Shown: positions 13,677-16,132 of the stretch, in pieces | How the letters are laid out: every line of letters begins with the position of its first letter | Numbering within the stretch: position 1 is the stretch's first letter | Notes under the pieces: generated by a model | What the model saw: only the letters and a program-made list of their open reading frames with translations | What the model was told of the DNA's origin: nothing | Databases searched by the model: none | Position numbers and translations under genes: made by a program | NCBI GenBank assembly: GCA_964406375.1 | Contig: CAYORM010000067.1 | Coordinates: 1 to 16,132, forward strand | Source: CAYORM01 sp964406375 | GTDB lineage: Bacteria; Pseudomonadota; Alphaproteobacteria; DSM-16000; Inquilinaceae | Reading direction: 5' to 3' | DNA length: 16,132 bases

Positions 13677-15137
13677 GTGGAGGCGGAGCGGCCGGAGGCA
13701 GGATCATCGGGCGGATCGTCGGGCGATGCGCCGCGCGGCACGGGCGAGGCGGTGGCCGTCCTCGACATCGGCAAGACCAATCTGAAGCTGCTCGCGATCG
13801 ATGCCGACGGGCGGGTGCTCGACGCGCTGACGCGTCCCAACACGCCGATCGACGGCCCGCCCTATCTCCAAGCCGATCTCGCGGGCACCGAGGCCTGGCT
13901 CATCGAGGCGCTGGCCGCGCTCGGCCGCCGCCATCCGATCGGCGCGATCATCACCAGCGGCTATGGCAGCGGCGCCGTGCTGGTCGATGGCGACGGTCCG
14001 GTCCTGCCGATGATCGATTACGAGACGGCGGTGCCCGACTGGCTCGACACGGCCTATGCCGCGGAGGCACCGGCCTGGGACGAGACCTTCTGCGCGACCG
14101 GCGCCGGCGCGCAGCGGCTGGCCAAGCAGCTCCTGTGGCTCGAACTGGCCTTTCCGAGGCAATTCGCCCGTGCCGAGGCGGTGCTGGCGACGCCGCAATA
14201 CTGGGCCTGGCGGCTCGGCGGACGCATGGCGAGCGAGCTGACGACGCTGGGGGCGCAGACCCATCTGTGGGACCCGCTGCGCCGCGCGCCGACGGCGATC
14301 GTCCGCCGCCGTGGCTGGGACAGGCTGCTTCCCCCGCTCGTCCCGGCCTGGGCACCTCTCGGCCGCCTGTCGCCCGTCCTGGCGCGCCGCACCGGACTGT
14401 CGGCCACGACGGAGATCCTGTGCGGCATCCATGACAGCAACGCCAACTGGTACCGCTACCGCGCCGCCGGGCTCGACGGGATCGCCCTTCTGTCGACCGG
14501 CACCTGGATCATCGCCTTCAACCCGGCCTTCCCGCTCGTCCGGATGGAGGCGCGGCGCGGCATGGTGGCGAACACCGACATCGACGGAAACCCGATCGCC
14601 TGCACCCTGACGATGACCGGCCGGGAATACGCCCTGCTCACCGGCGGCGAGGCGGGTGCGGCGGCCACCGGCAGGGCGGGCGGAGCGGATGCGCAGGCCG
14701 CGGTGGCGGCCGTCATTGCCGACGGCACGATGGCCCTGCCCTCCTTCGTCGCCAGCGACGGCGCCTTCCCCGGCTCGGGCGGGCGCGGGCGGATCGTCGG
14801 CCCGCCGCCCCGGGACAAGGCGGCGCTCGCCGCGCTCTATGCCGCTCTCTCGGCCGTGACCTGCCTTGAGGCGCTCGATGCGCCGGAGGAGGTGGTGATC
14901 GATGGCGGGTTCTCCACCAACCACCTGTTCGCGGGGCTGCTCGCCGCTCTGCTGCCCGGGCGGCGGGTGCGGGTCAGCACCGCCCGCGACGGCACGGCGG
15001 TCGGCGCCGCGCTGCTCTGGCGGCACGCCGAACGCAGCGCGCCCGCGCCGATCGCGCTCGCCACGGCGGCGCCGATTGCCGTGCCGGGGCTCGCCGCCTA
15101 TGCCCGCCGCTGGGCCGAGGCGGCGGCCGGCCGTTGA
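13677..15137 (+). CDS. FGGY-family carbohydrate kinase
   Basis: This 486-residue cytoplasmic sugar kinase transfers ATP phosphate to an (aldo)ketose or polyol. The N-terminal FGGY phosphate loop reads LDIGKTNLK (29-37), GIHDSNAN (250-257) carries the presumed catalytic base D253, and LLSTGTW (271-277) and VIDGGFSTNHLFAGLLAALLPG near the C-terminus bind the nucleotide. The start is a GTG at 13677 with GGGAGGG eight bases upstream. The first 24 residues are a low-complexity tail rich in Gly, Ser and Glu, so a slightly later start is possible. It is divergent from the sugar-binding-protein gene and 110 bases upstream of the aldolase gene. The pairing with a FucA-like aldolase suggests an L-fuculose- or L-rhamnulose-like ketose as substrate, but the sequence belongs to a diverged FGGY branch and the sugar is undetermined. 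Confidence 0.92.
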   Translation: MEAERPEAGSSGGSSGDAPRGTGEAVAVLDIGKTNLKLLAIDADGRVLDALTRPNTPIDGPPYLQADLAGTEAWLIEALAALGRRHPIGAIITSGYGSGAVLVDGDGPVLPMIDYETAVPDWLDTAYAAEAPAWDETFCATGAGAQRLAKQLLWLELAFPRQFARAEAVLATPQYWAWRLGGRMASELTTLGAQTHLWDPLRRAPTAIVRRRGWDRLLPPLVPAWAPLGRLSPVLARRTGLSATTEILCGIHDSNANWYRYRAAGLDGIALLSTGTWIIAFNPAFPLVRMEARRGMVANTDIDGNPIACTLTMTGREYALLTGGEAGAAATGRAGGADAQAAVAAVIADGTMALPSFVASDGAFPGSGGRGRIVGPPPRDKAALAALYAALSAVTCLEALDAPEEVVIDGGFSTNHLFAGLLAALLPGRRVRVSTARDGTAVGAALLWRHAERSAPAPIALATAAPIAVPGLAAYARRWAEAAAGR

Positions 15138-15247
15138 CGCCCTTGCCGCGGCGGCGCATACCCGCGGCCATGACGGCCGGATAGCGGCCATGCGGCCGGA
15201 CGCGGCATCCGCCGGACCGGCCGGACGAGACATAAGGAGGCGACGGG

Positions 15248-15946
15248 ATGGCGATCGATCACCTGGATGTGCGGCGCGGTATCATCGAGACCTGTATCGA
15301 GATGAACCGCTCGGGCCTCAACCAAGGGACCTCGGGCAACGTCTCGCACCGCATCGATGGCGGGATGCTGATCACGCCGACGAGCCTGCCCTATGACGAG
15401 ATGCAGGTCGAGGACGTGGTCGAGATGGGTTTCGACGGCACCTATGTCGGCCGCCGGCGCCCCTCCTCCGAGTGGCGTTTCCATCGCGACATCCTGAAGA
15501 ACCGGCCGGATGTCGAGGTGGTGCTGCACACCCATTCGGTCTACTGCACGACGCTCGCGGTGCATGAGAAGGCGATCCCCGCCTTCCACTACATGGTCGC
15601 GGTTGCCGGCGGCACCGATATCCGCTGCGCCCCCTATGCCTGCTTCGGCACCCAGGCGCTGTCCGATGCCGCGCTCGCCGCGCTCGAGGGGCGGCAGGCC
15701 TGCCTGCTCGGCCATCACGGGCTCATCGTGCTCGCCAAGACCTTCAAGCGCGCATTGTGGCTGGCGACCGAGGTCGAGGTGCTGGCCAAGATGTATGTCC
15801 ACGCCCTGGCCATCGGCGAACCCCCTTGCCTCAGCGACGCCGAGATGGCTCGGGTGATGGAGCAGATGCGGCGGATGAGCTACGGCCAGGCGCCCGATCT
15901 CGAGGATGCCGGCGACATCGCCCGCCCCCGCGACGCCGCCCAATAA
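15248..15946 (+). CDS. fucA: class II sugar-phosphate aldolase, L-fuculose-1-phosphate aldolase (FucA) type
   Basis: This 232-residue zinc aldolase (aldolase II/adducin fold) is close to E. coli FucA over its whole length. Shared stretches include LNQGTSGNVS (24-33), MLITPTSLPY (40-49), PSSEWRFH (72-79) and CAPYACFGT (127-135). The zinc ligands H94, H96 (HTH) and H156 (LLGHHGL), and the catalytic E75, align with E73, H92, H94 and H155 of FucA; Y115 in FHYMVA matches FucA Tyr113. The expected reaction cleaves a ketose-1-phosphate to dihydroxyacetone phosphate and an aldehyde such as lactaldehyde or glycolaldehyde. The ATG at 15248 has AAGGAGG seven bases upstream. It follows the FGGY kinase on the same strand, which probably supplies its substrate. 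No fucose isomerase is present, so L-fucose itself is not assured. Confidence 0.92.
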   Translation: MAIDHLDVRRGIIETCIEMNRSGLNQGTSGNVSHRIDGGMLITPTSLPYDEMQVEDVVEMGFDGTYVGRRRPSSEWRFHRDILKNRPDVEVVLHTHSVYCTTLAVHEKAIPAFHYMVAVAGGTDIRCAPYACFGTQALSDAALAALEGRQACLLGHHGLIVLAKTFKRALWLATEVEVLAKMYVHALAIGEPPCLSDAEMARVMEQMRRMSYGQAPDLEDAGDIARPRDAAQ

Positions 15947-15953
15947 CCCCGAA

Positions 15954-16028
15954 CCGCCGGCAAAGGCCGGCGGCATCCCTGTCGCCGCCGGCGCGGGCCG
16001 GAGGATGGACCCCGGCCTTCGCCGGGGT
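15954..16028. repeat. REP-like palindromic repeat element
   Basis: Three GC-rich inverted repeats lie in series just after the aldolase stop: an 8-bp stem CCGCCGGC/GCCGGCGG with an AAAG loop (15954-15973), a short CCGGC/GCCGG stem near 15988, and an 8-bp stem ACCCCGGC/GCCGGGGT with a CTTC loop (16009-16028). The flanking words (GGATGGACCCC..., GGGGTGAC) resemble intergenic repeats scattered in many alphaproteobacterial genomes. It may also help end transcription of the kinase-aldolase unit. Multi-copy status cannot be tested in this window. Confidence 0.55.
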
Positions 16029-16099
16029 GACGACATAGGAGCGATGGAGAGGAGCGGCGAAGGGAATCTGTTCCCGCGGCTAGCCAGGGCGCGGCAACG

Positions 16100-16128
16100 A
16101 AAAAGGGGGCGCCCCGAAGGGCGCCCCC
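16100..16128 (-). terminator. intrinsic terminator of a minus-strand gene beyond the right edge
   Basis: On the minus strand a perfect 10-bp stem (GGGGGCGCCC/GGGCGCCCCC) is capped by a TTCG loop closed by C-G, a very stable tetraloop, and is followed by TTTTT (16104-16100). Its polarity means that it ends a gene coming from the right, whose stop must lie just outside the window. The adjacent 16037-16099 shows no gene. Confidence 0.9.
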
Positions 16129-16132
16129 TGAT

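Noticed and set aside
15954..16028. CRISPR-like serial repeats
   Set aside because: The units are different palindromes of unequal spacing, not identical repeats separated by unique spacers.

Overview
This is a very GC-rich chromosomal window, probably from an alphaproteobacterium. The grounds are GC-saturated third codon positions, CUT2 sugar-transport and sugar-kinase genes of rhizobial/Rhodobacterales style, and a REP-like palindromic repeat at 15954-16028 of a kind common in that class. A 10-base run of N at 1248-1257 shows that it comes from a draft or scaffolded assembly. I saw no tRNA, rRNA, CRISPR array, IS element, integrase or phage gene.

Layout. (1) 2-1415, minus strand: ATPase and permease of a TauBC/SsuBC-type ABC importer. 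The permease runs off the left edge and the ATPase is broken by the N gap at its Walker A. (2) 1527-2390, minus: a DeoR-family repressor. Divergent from it at 2648-4602, plus strand, is a BtpA/SgcQ-family TIM-barrel protein followed by an M42 metallopeptidase-fold protein (SgcX-like). (3) 4752-5141, plus: a small exported protein of unknown function. (4) 5233-13454, minus, read right to left: LsrB/RhaS-like sugar-binding protein, strong intrinsic terminator, double-domain sugar ATPase, two permeases, DhaK, DhaL, a Sel1-repeat lipoprotein, and a Gfo/Idh/MocA dehydrogenase. (5) 13677-15946, plus and divergent from the binding protein: an FGGY carbohydrate kinase and a FucA-type class II aldolase. 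(6) The right end holds a repeat element and a terminator for a minus-strand gene lying outside the window.

How the genes work together (inference). Everything from 1527 to 15946 except the small secreted protein and the Sel1 lipoprotein reads as one catabolic locus. A CUT2 transporter imports a small sugar or polyol, the Gfo/Idh/MocA enzyme may oxidise it, the FGGY kinase makes a ketose-1-phosphate, and the FucA-like aldolase would split that to dihydroxyacetone phosphate plus a short aldehyde. DhaK/DhaL would phosphorylate dihydroxyacetone or a tetrulose-like ketose, so the kinase branches would meet near DHAP. The DeoR + BtpA + M42 trio recalls sgcR/sgcQ/sgcX of the uncharacterised E. coli sgc operon, whose substrate, as far as I know, is not established. 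This trio next to a complete transporter, two kinase systems and an aldolase is the best candidate here for an undescribed pathway. The substrate cannot be read from sequence alone.
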